In this document: positions 16,784 to 25,578 of the stretch, piece by piece | How positions within the stretch are numbered: position 1 is the first letter of the stretch | Layout of the letters: every line of letters begins with the position of its first letter | Notes under the pieces: generated by a model | What the model was told of the DNA's origin: nothing | The model's input: only the letters and a program-made list of their open reading frames with translations | The model's database searches: none | Translations under genes and position numbers: made by a program | Assembly: GCA_947644545.1 (NCBI GenBank) | Contig: CANRZW010000015.1 | Span: forward strand, 1 to 64,000 | Length of the DNA stretch: 64,000 bases | Direction: 5' to 3' | DNA from: an uncultured Lachnospiraceae bacterium | GTDB lineage: Bacteria > Bacillota > Clostridia > Lachnospirales > Lachnospiraceae

Positions 16784-19695
16784 AATATACTTTATTGTGG
16801 GAGAAAAATTTGAAGATACTTAATAATATGGAATCCTGTTATGGATGTGGGGCTTGCTTCAATGTATGCCCGGTAAAGGCAATTAGCATAAAAGAAAATG
16901 CAGAAGGTTTTGAGGAACCTGTTATAGATGAAGAAAAATGTATTAGCTGTGGAAAATGCAGACAAGTATGCCCTGCTATAAATGGTCAGTATCCGAATTA
17001 TGGAGAACCTGATATTTATGCGTTTTCTGCGGAAGAAAGGATTCTTTATGATAGTTCATCAGGAGGAATTTTCACCTTTCTTGCAGAGCATATCCTAAAA
17101 GAAGGTGGTTATGTTGTAGGGGCGGCTTATGATTTAGGGTTTAGTGTAAAGCATATTATAATACATAATATAGATGAGCTGGATAAAATCCGGAGATCCA
17201 AATACTTACAGAGTTCGACGGGTGATACTTTTCAAAAGACAAAGGAGATTCTGGAAAAAGGCAGCTATGTATTATATAGTGGTTGCCCATGTCAGATTGC
17301 TGGATTATTGTGCTTCCTGGGAAAAGAATATGAGAAGCTGTATACAGTAGATGTGTTGTGTCATGGCATTCCTTCACCGAAGTTATTTCAAGAACATTTG
17401 CAGAATTCCTTTGGAGGGGGTGGAAATGTTGACGACATTACATTCCGCAGTCGGGAAGGGTGGGCTTCTTTATTTAAAGTGAAGTTAAAGAATGGAGAGG
17501 TCAGGACTTTATATAACAATACAAGTGTATATATGCAGTCTTTTTTGCAGGATATTAATTTGCGTGCTTCGTGTTTTCAATGTCAATATAGTAGGCTGCC
17601 ACGACAGGGGGATGTGACGATAGGAGATTTATGGGCTGCCAGAAGTCTTAATTTGTCTTTTGATTATAAGAAAGGTGTATCTGTTGTTCTTCTCAATAAT
17701 GAAAAGGGAACGACTTTATTTCGGGAGGCAATTTCCGGATCACAACATAAATGCCATATTCAGGGGATATATGGCAGGGGAGTAGAACAAAGCTGTGATA
17801 AGAAGTTATTGAACAGTAATATCTTTTATCCATCTACGAGTAATAGTGATATCGCGAAGCGGAGAGCGTTTTTCGCTAATTGTTCTTCTATGAAGTTTGA
17901 GAGTGCGGTCTATACGTCTTTACACAAATTTGATGTGGGACTAATCCTCTATCTGTCTGATAATTATGGAAGTATTGCGACTAATTATGCTCTTTACAGG
18001 GCAATTAGCGATATGGGTAAAAAGGCTGCGGTGCTAGAGCAATGTGGCAGAAGAATGGGTAATAAAGCTATTAAGTTTGCAAGAAGCCATATGAGATTAA
18101 CCGGCGATTTTATGGAAATAGAAGATGGGAATGCGGCGAACCAATGCTTTGAAACATTCGTAATTGGATCCGATATGGCATGGAACTGGAAATTGAATCA
18201 ATTTGGCAGATTCCTTCAGTTTATGATGCTGGGATTTGCAGACGAAAAGAAACGAATGATATCCTATGCCCCATCCTTTGGTGCTTTGAAAGAAGAAAAG
18301 GACATTGGTGTAGAAGAGAGAGCGTTGTGTGCTTATTGCTTAAAACGTTTTGATGCCATATCAGTGCGTGAAGACTATGGTGTAGATATGTGCAGAGATT
18401 TATTTGGCGTTCAGGCTGAGCAGGTATTAGATCCTGTTTTGATCTGTGATAGAAAGGCCTGGATTGAGCTTAGCGCTCTATCATCGTTGGTATTTGAGGA
18501 GGAGTATCTTCTGGCATACATATTGGATCCTACGCCAGATAAACGGAAAGTTATCCTTGAGTTGGCACAAAATATGAATATGAGGCTTGTCGTTATTCTG
18601 GATCAGGAATTGAATATAGAGGGCAATAAAAGCGCAATGAATATGCCTGATAAAGTTGTAAATCCAGAATTTGTAGATTGGCTGGCATATTTTCAGAATG
18701 CAAGTTATGTGATAACGGACTCCATGCATGGGGTGTGTTTTTCAATCTTATTTGGTAAAAAATTTGTGGCGATTAAGAACAGGTCGAAGGGACGCTTTGA
18801 CTCATTGGCGAAACTAATAGAGTGTCCCCGGGTGTTTTTTGAGGAAAGTAAGTTATTATTGGGAAAAACAGACATTTTTACGGAGATTGATTATGATGCT
18901 GTTTATAGACGCATCGAAGCAAAGCAGAAGGAATCCTTACAATGGTTACAATCGGCATTAAATAGGGAAGTAAAGACTAAGAGCAGCAATGAAAGCACAA
19001 GACTAATATTGCAATTATATGATTCAATGAGCGTAAAAATGGATTCTTTAAATAGAATGAAAAAGGAGTATGCTTATGAAGAAGAGGAGAAGGAAGAAAT
19101 TGCAGCACAGTTGAAATCTGGTAAGACATGGTTGGAAATAATATTCTCAAGAAACGGTATGGTTTCCAGAGAATCAAAGCTGAGGGAAATCAATAATTTG
19201 CGAGAGTATTTCGCAATACTGAAAGCAGAGTCGAGATATGTGGTTGTATTGTCAGGCAGAGATGAGTGTTCCAATCAGTGGAGAAGATTTTTGGAGACTT
19301 CCGGTCTATTGCTACGAAAAGATGTTCAGTGGCGGAACAGTTATGTGGCGGTCGTAGATGAGGGTGTAATTAGAATTGATGATAAATCAAATGAGGAACT
19401 TAATTTAAATTATGAATTTGTCGTCGGACATTCCAATTATAGTGTAGAATATCTGAATGGCAAATTGAGAGTATGCTGTGATCCATTAAGATACTGTAAA
19501 ATTAAGATTAAAAGCAGAGGATTTACCGTCTTGTCCGGGAGGGATAGAAGCGAAATCATAGTCGATAATATAGACTATTCTATGAATCGAATCGGTATTA
19601 ATATGGTAGTAGTCGATAAAGAAACGGGAGAGGTTGTTGATTCGATCAATATAAATACCTATTCTGATCCGGGATTAAAGATTTGCAGAGTGTAA
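16780..19695 (+). CDS. Ferredoxin/FrhB-like and polysaccharide pyruvyltransferase-like fusion
   Basis: A 971-residue multidomain protein. Residues about 20-70 hold two 4Fe-4S motifs (CYGCGACFNVCP and CISCGKCRQVCP). These run into an FrhB-type flavin-binding domain, named for the coenzyme F420 hydrogenase beta subunit (SSGGIFTFLAEHIL, YSGCPCQIAGL, CHGIPSPKLF, GDVTIGDLWAA). From about 385 to 705 there is a polysaccharide pyruvyltransferase domain (YLSDNYGSIATNYALYRAI, ending ITDSMHGVCFSILFGKKF). The last 200 or so residues are charged then beta-rich and unrecognised. Such fusions occur in clostridial glycan loci. Here, last in the SRRP glycosylation operon, it may add a pyruvyl ketal or a redox-dependent change to the adhesin glycan; that is inference. 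GTG 16780 overlaps the upstream stop; ATG 16828 is an alternative. Confidence 0.82.
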   Translation: MKYTLLWEKNLKILNNMESCYGCGACFNVCPVKAISIKENAEGFEEPVIDEEKCISCGKCRQVCPAINGQYPNYGEPDIYAFSAEERILYDSSSGGIFTFLAEHILKEGGYVVGAAYDLGFSVKHIIIHNIDELDKIRRSKYLQSSTGDTFQKTKEILEKGSYVLYSGCPCQIAGLLCFLGKEYEKLYTVDVLCHGIPSPKLFQEHLQNSFGGGGNVDDITFRSREGWASLFKVKLKNGEVRTLYNNTSVYMQSFLQDINLRASCFQCQYSRLPRQGDVTIGDLWAARSLNLSFDYKKGVSVVLLNNEKGTTLFREAISGSQHKCHIQGIYGRGVEQSCDKKLLNSNIFYPSTSNSDIAKRRAFFANCSSMKFESAVYTSLHKFDVGLILYLSDNYGSIATNYALYRAISDMGKKAAVLEQCGRRMGNKAIKFARSHMRLTGDFMEIEDGNAANQCFETFVIGSDMAWNWKLNQFGRFLQFMMLGFADEKKRMISYAPSFGALKEEKDIGVEERALCAYCLKRFDAISVREDYGVDMCRDLFGVQAEQVLDPVLICDRKAWIELSALSSLVFEEEYLLAYILDPTPDKRKVILELAQNMNMRLVVILDQELNIEGNKSAMNMPDKVVNPEFVDWLAYFQNASYVITDSMHGVCFSILFGKKFVAIKNRSKGRFDSLAKLIECPRVFFEESKLLLGKTDIFTEIDYDAVYRRIEAKQKESLQWLQSALNREVKTKSSNESTRLILQLYDSMSVKMDSLNRMKKEYAYEEEEKEEIAAQLKSGKTWLEIIFSRNGMVSRESKLREINNLREYFAILKAESRYVVVLSGRDECSNQWRRFLETSGLLLRKDVQWRNSYVAVVDEGVIRIDDKSNEELNLNYEFVVGHSNYSVEYLNGKLRVCCDPLRYCKIKIKSRGFTVLSGRDRSEIIVDNIDYSMNRIGINMVVVDKETGEVVDSININTYSDPGLKICRV

Positions 19696-19913
19696 TGTTG
19701 GATGAAAGCATAAAGTCTTTCAGCAAAGTATTACTGCTTAGGTATTTGGTGGATAGCCGGTAAAATTTATAGCATAAGCCGCTGGTTCTAATTGTTTTGG
19801 ATACCCCAATTATTTATGAACAGATGGCTTCATGCTATATTTTATCTTATATAATGAAGATATATGTAACACGGATAGACGTGTTGACTTTGCTTTATTG
19901 AACGTGACTAGAC

Positions 19914-20030
19914 AAATCGAAGGGGGTAGTAGTTCTTGGTCGTGTTTTTGTTATAGCATCTATTTATACGTTATTAAGTGTTTCTGGCATGGTGATAAAC
20001 ATGGGGAATCAGTGCGAACACCAAGAATAA
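19914..20030 (+). pseudogene. Possible remnant of a small drug/EamA-type transporter
   Basis: A short open stretch reading SKGVVVLGRVFVIASIYTLL and then SVSGMVINMGN before a stop. The pattern of a hydrophobic helix ending LLSVSG is typical of the first helix of small EamA/SMR-like membrane proteins. There is no start codon, and the frame is lost on the left. It lies in a 598-base strip with no intact gene between the aSec operon and the next gene. Low certainty: it could be chance. Confidence 0.25.
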
Positions 20031-20136
20031 AGTTATAAAAAGGAATGAACAATTGACAAATAATCGATACTTTATTATGATAATTTTAGCAGAAATACTA
20101 TGAAATGTGTAATTCTTTATATTCAGAGAGAATGGA

Positions 20137-20262
20137 GCTGCAGGAAGCCAGCGGTCGGAGGTGTTGGGTATTCTGCTGGAGCAGGGACGGACGGAGGATC
20201 TGCGTCGTTCGTTGGAAGATACAGAATATCAGCGGGAGTTATTCCATGAATTTGGATTATAG
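20137..20262 (+). pseudogene. Unidentified gene fragment (C-terminal end)
   Basis: An open frame ending at a TAG reads AAGSQRSEVLGILLEQGRTE, then DLRRSLEDTEYQRELFHEFGL. This looks like the charged, helical end of a real protein, with higher G+C than the sequence to its left, but it has no start and no upstream body. The family is not recognised. It probably marks old deletion or recombination at the right edge of the aSec locus. The rest of 19696-20293 shows nothing else I can support. Confidence 0.3.
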
Positions 20263-20293
20263 AAATAGGTATCAAAAGTAGTGAGGGGACAAT

Positions 20294-21496
20294 ATGAAAA
20301 AAGCAGTAAAATGGATCGCCGCAGTCTTTATCATCATGGTGTTAGCGCTTATCGGCTACGTGATCTATGTTTTTGCCGCCTATGACCGTCTTCCGGACAG
20401 GATGACATTGGAAGTTTACAAAAGTGACAATACGAATGGGGATAATGGAGCGAGGGGTATGACTTCCGGCAGCGATGCGGATCCTGCTGCGGCGACGAAG
20501 AATGAGGAGCCTGATGAGGGAAAACTGTACAGCATCATGTCCTACAATATCGGCTTCGGCGCGTACCTGCCTGAATACAGCTTCTTTATGGACGGGGGCA
20601 GATCTTCCTGGGGGAAGGACGCGGACAGTGTGACGGCGGCGGTCTGTGGTGCAGCGGATGTTATCAGCGATGCCGATCCGGACTTTGCGCTTCTGCAGGA
20701 GGTGGACCGGAACGGGACGCGTTCATACTATATTGATGAACTGGAACTGTTGAACCAGTTCATGGAAGCATATTATTATACTTATGCGCAGAATTATGAT
20801 TCGCCTTATCTTTTCTTCCCGCCCTGGGAGCCGCATGGCGCCAATAAGGCCGGTTTGGTAACGTATTCCAGGGAGGAGATCACAGAGGCGGTCAGAAGGA
20901 GTCTTCCCATATCGGAATCCTTCTCCAAATTTGTGGATCTCGATCGCTGCTATTCCGTCTCACGGATCCCCTTGGCAGAGCTTTCGGGAGAAACGACGAT
21001 GGGAGAGCAGCAGGAGGCCTTCGCAGCAAATGACATTGCCTCAAGTGCGGAGGGCAGAATGCTCTGCCTCTACAACATGCATATGTCCGCCTACGGCAGC
21101 AGCGACGAGATCCGCGCAGGACAGCTGGCCATGCTTTATGAGGATATGACGGCGGACTACAGGGCGGGCAATTACGTGATTTGCGGTGGAGACTTTAATC
21201 ATAACCTGAAAACAGAAACTGCAAAGAATGCACCGGAGTGGGCTTATCCGTTTCCAAGGGAGAGTCTGCCGGATGGATTCCGGATGGCCATAGACGATGG
21301 CTGGGATGCAGAAGATACGGTTCACAATACCTGTCGCAGCGCCAATGAGCCTTATGACGAGGAGACTACTTATACAGTGACGCTGGACGGGTTCATCGTC
21401 TCGGATAATGTGGTCGTGAGATCGTACAGGCATGTGGATACCGGTTATGCTTATTCGGATCATGATCCGGTGCTCATGGAATTTGCCTTAAAGTAG
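20294..21496 (+). CDS. Endonuclease/exonuclease/phosphatase-fold hydrolase, membrane-anchored
   Basis: A 400-residue protein with an N-terminal transmembrane anchor (residues about 7-28), then a linker and an EEP (DNase I/sphingomyelinase-like) domain. Metal and catalytic landmarks are MSYNIGFGA, FALLQEVDRNG (Glu), NMHMSAYGSS (His), ICGGDFNHNL (Asp/Asn) and the terminal YSDHDPVLMEF (Asp-His). The active site would face outside the cell. Likely activity is phosphodiester hydrolysis on extracellular nucleic acid, sphingolipid or phosphoinositide-like substrate; the sequence does not say which. ATG 20294 follows GTGAGGGGAC. It is apparently monocistronic, with a terminator immediately after it. 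Confidence 0.82.
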   Translation: MKKAVKWIAAVFIIMVLALIGYVIYVFAAYDRLPDRMTLEVYKSDNTNGDNGARGMTSGSDADPAAATKNEEPDEGKLYSIMSYNIGFGAYLPEYSFFMDGGRSSWGKDADSVTAAVCGAADVISDADPDFALLQEVDRNGTRSYYIDELELLNQFMEAYYYTYAQNYDSPYLFFPPWEPHGANKAGLVTYSREEITEAVRRSLPISESFSKFVDLDRCYSVSRIPLAELSGETTMGEQQEAFAANDIASSAEGRMLCLYNMHMSAYGSSDEIRAGQLAMLYEDMTADYRAGNYVICGGDFNHNLKTETAKNAPEWAYPFPRESLPDGFRMAIDDGWDAEDTVHNTCRSANEPYDEETTYTVTLDGFIVSDNVVVRSYRHVDTGYAYSDHDPVLMEFALK

Positions 21497-21527
21497 TAAT
21501 AAAGCGGTAATAAAGTGGTAAAAGATA

Positions 21528-21572
21528 AGACGGCAGTTCGCAACAGGTATGCGGGATCTGCCGTCTCTTTTT
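21528..21572 (+). terminator. Intrinsic terminator after the EEP hydrolase gene
   Basis: Perfect 9-bp arms AGACGGCAG and CTGCCGTCT with a 21-base loop that can pair further (GC...GC), followed by CTTTTT. It lies 32 bases past the stop and before the convergent nucleoside transporter operon. Confidence 0.8.
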
Positions 21573-21670
21573 ATCATATAGAATTAGGATGCCAAAAGGT
21601 GTTCCTTTAAATGTTGCATGTGCATTGTGTACTTTCAGAGTGCAAAAGGCACCATTTTTACGCTGTTTTG

Positions 21671-22630
21671 TTACCTCGCGCCCTTATCATAGATCTCGCC
21701 CAGAGCCTTTGGCGAATGATTCTTCTTACTGAAAAAGATCAACATCAGCAGTGTGAGTACGTAAGGCAGCACCATTACCAGGTCCTGATAGCTGCTGGGC
21801 ATTTCCAGTACTTTTACCAGCTCATAGCCGCCGGAGCGGGCGAAGCCAAACAACAGGCAGGCGCCCAGTGTGGGCATGATCTTCCAGTTGCCGAAGATCA
21901 GCGCGGCGATGGCCAGATAGCCGTAGCCGGAATAAATATTGGAAGAAAAGTTAGCGGAGATCGAATAGGCAAAACAGATGCCGCCAAGACCGGACAGCGC
22001 GCCGGAAGCCATAACGGCGATCAGGCGTACGCGGCTTACTTCGATACCGGCCGCATCCACCGCATGTGGATTGTCGCCGCAGGCGCGCAGATGCAGGCCG
22101 AATCTGGTCTTGTACAGGATGTACCAGGCGATGACGGCGATCAGCGCAATGACGATCTCGAAGGGGTAGAGGTTTGTAAATACCGCACCCAGCACGGGAA
22201 TCCTGGAAAGTCCGGGCACCGTGATACGGGCCGATACGCCCAGCACGAACTTATTGGAAGCGGCGCCGAAGATGCTGGCGTTGATCTGTTTGGTCAGAAA
22301 TTCGGTCAGCGCCATAGCCAGGATATTGATGACAACGCCGCTGATCACCTGGTTGGCTTTGAATTTGATACAGAGCATGGCATGCAGCAGAGAAAAAAGC
22401 ATACCGCCCAGGAAGGCAAAGAGCATCGCCAGATAGAAGGGAACCGGCGAGTTGCCTGCAAAATATTGTGCGATACAGACCGCAAACAATGCGCCGCAGA
22501 AGGCGCCGAAACCCTGCAGTCCTTCGATTGCCAGATTGGTGATGCCGCTCCGCTCACAATAGATACCGCCGATCGCCATGATGAACAGCGGAAGTGCGAA
22601 GGATAGGCCGTCTATGATAATCGTGTTCAT
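21671..22630 (-). CDS. nupQ: Nucleoside ABC transporter permease (NupQ/YufQ-like)
   Basis: A 319-residue branched-chain-type (BPD_transp_2) permease with about 8-10 hydrophobic helices. Landmarks are FALPLFIMAIGGIYCERSGI, NLAIEGLQGFGAFCGALFAV, ANQVISGVVINILA and the EAA-like loop RACGDNPHAVDAAGIEVSRV. It is last of the four-gene set bmp-nupO-nupP-nupQ read on the minus strand; the NupP homologue ends about 55 bases upstream of it. Together they form an importer of nucleosides or deoxynucleosides driven by the twin ATPase. Substrate class is inferred from the family. Confidence 0.88.
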   Translation of the reverse strand: MNTIIIDGLSFALPLFIMAIGGIYCERSGITNLAIEGLQGFGAFCGALFAVCIAQYFAGNSPVPFYLAMLFAFLGGMLFSLLHAMLCIKFKANQVISGVVINILAMALTEFLTKQINASIFGAASNKFVLGVSARITVPGLSRIPVLGAVFTNLYPFEIVIALIAVIAWYILYKTRFGLHLRACGDNPHAVDAAGIEVSRVRLIAVMASGALSGLGGICFAYSISANFSSNIYSGYGYLAIAALIFGNWKIMPTLGACLLFGFARSGGYELVKVLEMPSSYQDLVMVLPYVLTLLMLIFFSKKNHSPKALGEIYDKGAR

Positions 22631-22685
22631 TGATAATCCTCCATTTCAAAGTACTTTATGGAATCCGTCCGTTTCGGATCTGTGA

Positions 22686-23825
22686 TCAGTTGTTCCGGTC
22701 ATCTTTCCAGCGGTTCACTTTATATCTAACATAAGCGCCGCAGGCGGAGAACAGCAGGATGATTCCGGTTATGGCGGAGGCGATCTCTGCCTGGACGCCG
22801 GAAGTGGAACTCATATAGGTGCTGCCCTTCGAGATCACCGTGATCAGGAAGGAAGAGAAGATGATGCCGATCGGGGAGCTGTTGCCAAGCAGGGCCACGG
22901 CGATAGCGTCATAGCCGGTGCTGACCAGTACCTTGGGCTGTATGGAAGCAAAATAACCGAGGTAATAGGTAACGCCTGCCAATCCGGCAAAACCGCCGGA
23001 AAGCATCATGGCCAGTACACGGGTACGCCCCACCTGGATACCGGCGTATTCCGCGGCACGGATGCTGCTGCCCACTGCCTTGATCTCAAATCCGAGCGTC
23101 GTCCTATTCATGACAAAAGCGGTAACGGCAATGCCGATAACAGCCACCAGAATGCCTAACGGGATATCCATCTTATAGTCGCCGATCACTACATCCACCA
23201 GGGTCAGCCGGCCGGCCTGTCCTACATTTTTGGACTGTCGGCTGACCGGGTCCACATAGAAGGTGTTGATGAGGAAGCTGACCACGTTTTGGAAGATATA
23301 GTTGAACATGATCGTGGATACAACCTCGTTGATGTTAAAACGGTGCTTTAAGTAACCAACCGACGCGCCGGCCAGCGCGCCGATGACAAAACCGATCAGG
23401 ATGACCAGGGGTTTGGCAATCACGGCCGGCAGGTCAGAGTAACCGATGAGAATGGTGGCCGTGAAACCGGCGGCCAGCATCTGTCCCGAGACACCGATAT
23501 TGAAGAGGCCTGCCTTCAGGGCGATCAGGACCGCCAGAGCCGCAAACAGCATCGGGGTCAGGGCATTTAGGAAACTGGTAAAGTCCGTGATCATGCCTTT
23601 GTGTCCGGCATAGGAGGCTTTGGGCGCCAGGCCGGAACCCTGCAGGAGGTTATAGTAGGCCTGCAGCGGATTTTTGCCCAGAAGGGCGATCACCAGGATA
23701 CCGAAGAGCAGGCTGAGCAGGATCGTAAAGACAGGGATCATATAGTGCTGCCTTTTCTCATGCCCGATGGTCTGTAAGACTAATTTATGTAGGAAGTTAT
23801 TCTTATTTTTCATCGTATCTGTCAT
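22686..23825 (-). CDS. nupP: Nucleoside ABC transporter permease (NupP/YufP-like)
   Basis: A 379-residue permease of the same family as NupQ, with the longer N-terminus typical of NupP: a basic cytosolic start, a first helix (ILLSLLFGILVIALLG), a periplasm-side loop NPLQAYYNLLQGSGLAPKAS, then FAALAVLIALKAGLFNIGVS and the coupling loop EIKAVGSSIRAAEYAGIQVG. It forms the transmembrane pore with NupQ. It sits between the ATPase and NupQ genes with short spacers, consistent with one operon read leftward. Confidence 0.88.
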   Translation of the reverse strand: MTDTMKNKNNFLHKLVLQTIGHEKRQHYMIPVFTILLSLLFGILVIALLGKNPLQAYYNLLQGSGLAPKASYAGHKGMITDFTSFLNALTPMLFAALAVLIALKAGLFNIGVSGQMLAAGFTATILIGYSDLPAVIAKPLVILIGFVIGALAGASVGYLKHRFNINEVVSTIMFNYIFQNVVSFLINTFYVDPVSRQSKNVGQAGRLTLVDVVIGDYKMDIPLGILVAVIGIAVTAFVMNRTTLGFEIKAVGSSIRAAEYAGIQVGRTRVLAMMLSGGFAGLAGVTYYLGYFASIQPKVLVSTGYDAIAVALLGNSSPIGIIFSSFLITVISKGSTYMSSTSGVQAEIASAITGIILLFSACGAYVRYKVNRWKDDRNN

Positions 23826-23889
23826 ACCTTTCCATATCTGTCTGCATTCCCGTATTTACCGGGTAGTTGTGCAACCAGGGATCGGGGGA

Positions 23890-25428
23890 TCATTTGTGCT
23901 TTCCGCCGACGCCCATCATAAACTCTCCGACTTCAGTCGGTGTGAGGGTTCTGGCGTCCGCGATCTTCTGGATCACGCCGTTGTAGATGACGCCGATGGT
24001 GTCCGCCAGATTCATGACCTCGTCCAGCTCCAGAGAGATCAGGAGGATGGCCTTGCCCTTGTTCCGCTCATCCACGATCTGTTTGTGGATGTTCTCGATG
24101 GCGCCGATATCCAGGCCGCGGGTGGGCTGGACGAAGATGGTGAGAGAGGAATCCAGCTCGATCTCCCGGGCAATAATGGCCTTCTGCTGGTTGCCGCCGC
24201 TCATGGAACGAACGATAGTGTCATTGCCCTGGCTGCTCCTGATATCATATTTGTCGATCAAGGTTTCGCCGTACTTCGTGAATTGCTCCGAATGCACCAC
24301 GCCTTTTTTGGAAAAAGGCTCGTTGAAATAACTCTTCAGGGCCAGATTGTCAGACAGGGTGAAATCCATCACCAATCCTACGTTATGGCGGTCCTCCGGG
24401 ATATAGGAGATACCGGCCAGATTCCGCCTGCGAATGGAATAGGAAGTAATGTCTGCGCCGTTTAAGGTCACTTTACCGCCGGAGGGCTTTATCAGTCCGG
24501 CGATGGCGTCGGCCAGTTCGATCTGCCCGTTGCCGGAGACGCCGGCAACCACGAAGATCTCTCCCTCTCTGACGGAGAAGGATACATCCTTTACGACCTC
24601 ATACTTGTCCTCGTTCTTTACGGTCAGATGTTCTACGCGCAGGACTTCTTTGCCGAACCTGGGTTCCGGCTTGTCCACGGTGAAGCTGACCTCACGGCCT
24701 ACCATCAGATTGGCCATGGTCTTCGTGTCTGTCTTTGCCACATCCAATACATCGATCAGCCTGCCGCGGCAGAGAATGGCGCAGCGATCCGCGATTTTCT
24801 TGATCTCCTCAAGCTTATGGGTGATCAGAATGATGGTCTTGCCGTCGTCCCGCAGACTGCGGATGATCTCCAGCAGGAATTCGATCTCCTGGGGAGTCAG
24901 CACAGCGGTAGGCTCGTCGAAGATGAGGATCTCCGCTTCCCGGTAGAGCATCTTAAGGATCTCTACGCGCTGCTGCATGGAGACATTGATCTGTTCGATC
25001 ACTTTCGTGGGATCCACCTCCAGGCCGAACTTGCGGGAGAGCTCCAGAATATCCCTGTTTGCCTGTTTCAGGTTCACGGAAGGGAAAAGTCCCAGAGTCT
25101 TCTTTACGGGTTCCATTCCCATAATGATATTCTCGGCGATTGTGTAGTTGCTGACCAGTTTAAAATGTTGGTGTACCATACCGATATTCAGTTTTGTCGC
25201 GTGGTTGGGAGACTGAATCTTCACTTTTTCGCCGCGGATGATGATTTCGCCTTCGTCCGGCTCATACATACCGAAAAGCATACTCATCAAAGTGGACTTG
25301 CCGGCGCCGTTTTCGCCCAGAAGGGCGTAGATCTCCCCCTTTTTGATCTGGATGGACACGTCGTCGTTGGCAATGATCCCGGGAAAACGCTTCGTGATAT
25401 GATTCATCTCAATAATATAATCTGACAT
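23890..25428 (-). CDS. nupO: Nucleoside ABC transporter twin ATPase (NupO/YufO-like)
   Basis: About 512 residues with two fused ABC domains. The first has Walker A GENGAGKST, a Q-loop at MVHQHFKLV, and Walker B ILIFDEPTAVLTP. The second has a degenerate Walker A GVSGNGQIEL, a signature SMSGGNQQKAIIARE and TRGLDIGAIE. This is the usual RbsA/YufO layout with a degenerate second P-loop. I start it at ATG 25428 (MSDYIIEMNHITKRFPG), preceded on the minus strand by GAGGGC; the longer frame to 25488 has no ribosome binding site. It is separated from bmp by an attenuator-like hairpin. Confidence 0.92.
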   Translation of the reverse strand: MSDYIIEMNHITKRFPGIIANDDVSIQIKKGEIYALLGENGAGKSTLMSMLFGMYEPDEGEIIIRGEKVKIQSPNHATKLNIGMVHQHFKLVSNYTIAENIIMGMEPVKKTLGLFPSVNLKQANRDILELSRKFGLEVDPTKVIEQINVSMQQRVEILKMLYREAEILIFDEPTAVLTPQEIEFLLEIIRSLRDDGKTIILITHKLEEIKKIADRCAILCRGRLIDVLDVAKTDTKTMANLMVGREVSFTVDKPEPRFGKEVLRVEHLTVKNEDKYEVVKDVSFSVREGEIFVVAGVSGNGQIELADAIAGLIKPSGGKVTLNGADITSYSIRRRNLAGISYIPEDRHNVGLVMDFTLSDNLALKSYFNEPFSKKGVVHSEQFTKYGETLIDKYDIRSSQGNDTIVRSMSGGNQQKAIIAREIELDSSLTIFVQPTRGLDIGAIENIHKQIVDERNKGKAILLISLELDEVMNLADTIGVIYNGVIQKIADARTLTPTEVGEFMMGVGGKHK

Positions 25429-25489
25429 GCGCTGCCCTCGCTTTAGATTGATAAAAATAGAAATCACTATACTTATAGAATACGGCAAA

Positions 25490-25526
25490 ATAAAAAAGGC
25501 CGCAAGAGAAAACCTCTTGCAGCCTT
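25490..25526 (-). terminator. Hairpin with T-tract between bmp and nupO (partial terminator)
   Basis: Read on the minus strand: arms AAGGCTGCAAGAG and CTCTTGCGGCCTT (13 bp, one G-T wobble), a 5-base loop and a TTTTTTA tail. It lies inside the operon between the binding-protein gene and the ATPase gene. Partial termination here would give more binding protein than membrane subunits, a common ABC importer arrangement. Confidence 0.8.
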
Positions 25527-25578
25527 AATATTTTTGTGGAATTCCTGCGATTTAGCTGCGTGGCAGTTAAATCATCGT

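Noticed and set aside
19832..20038. 68-codon ORF in the strip after the aSec operon
   Set aside because: Unusual composition, no ribosome binding site and no family resemblance; it crosses the fragment region in another frame.
21611..22606. 331-codon plus-strand ORF opposite the nucleoside permease gene
   Set aside because: It lies entirely antisense to a well-supported permease; low-complexity Gln/His/Gly composition is typical of a shadow frame.
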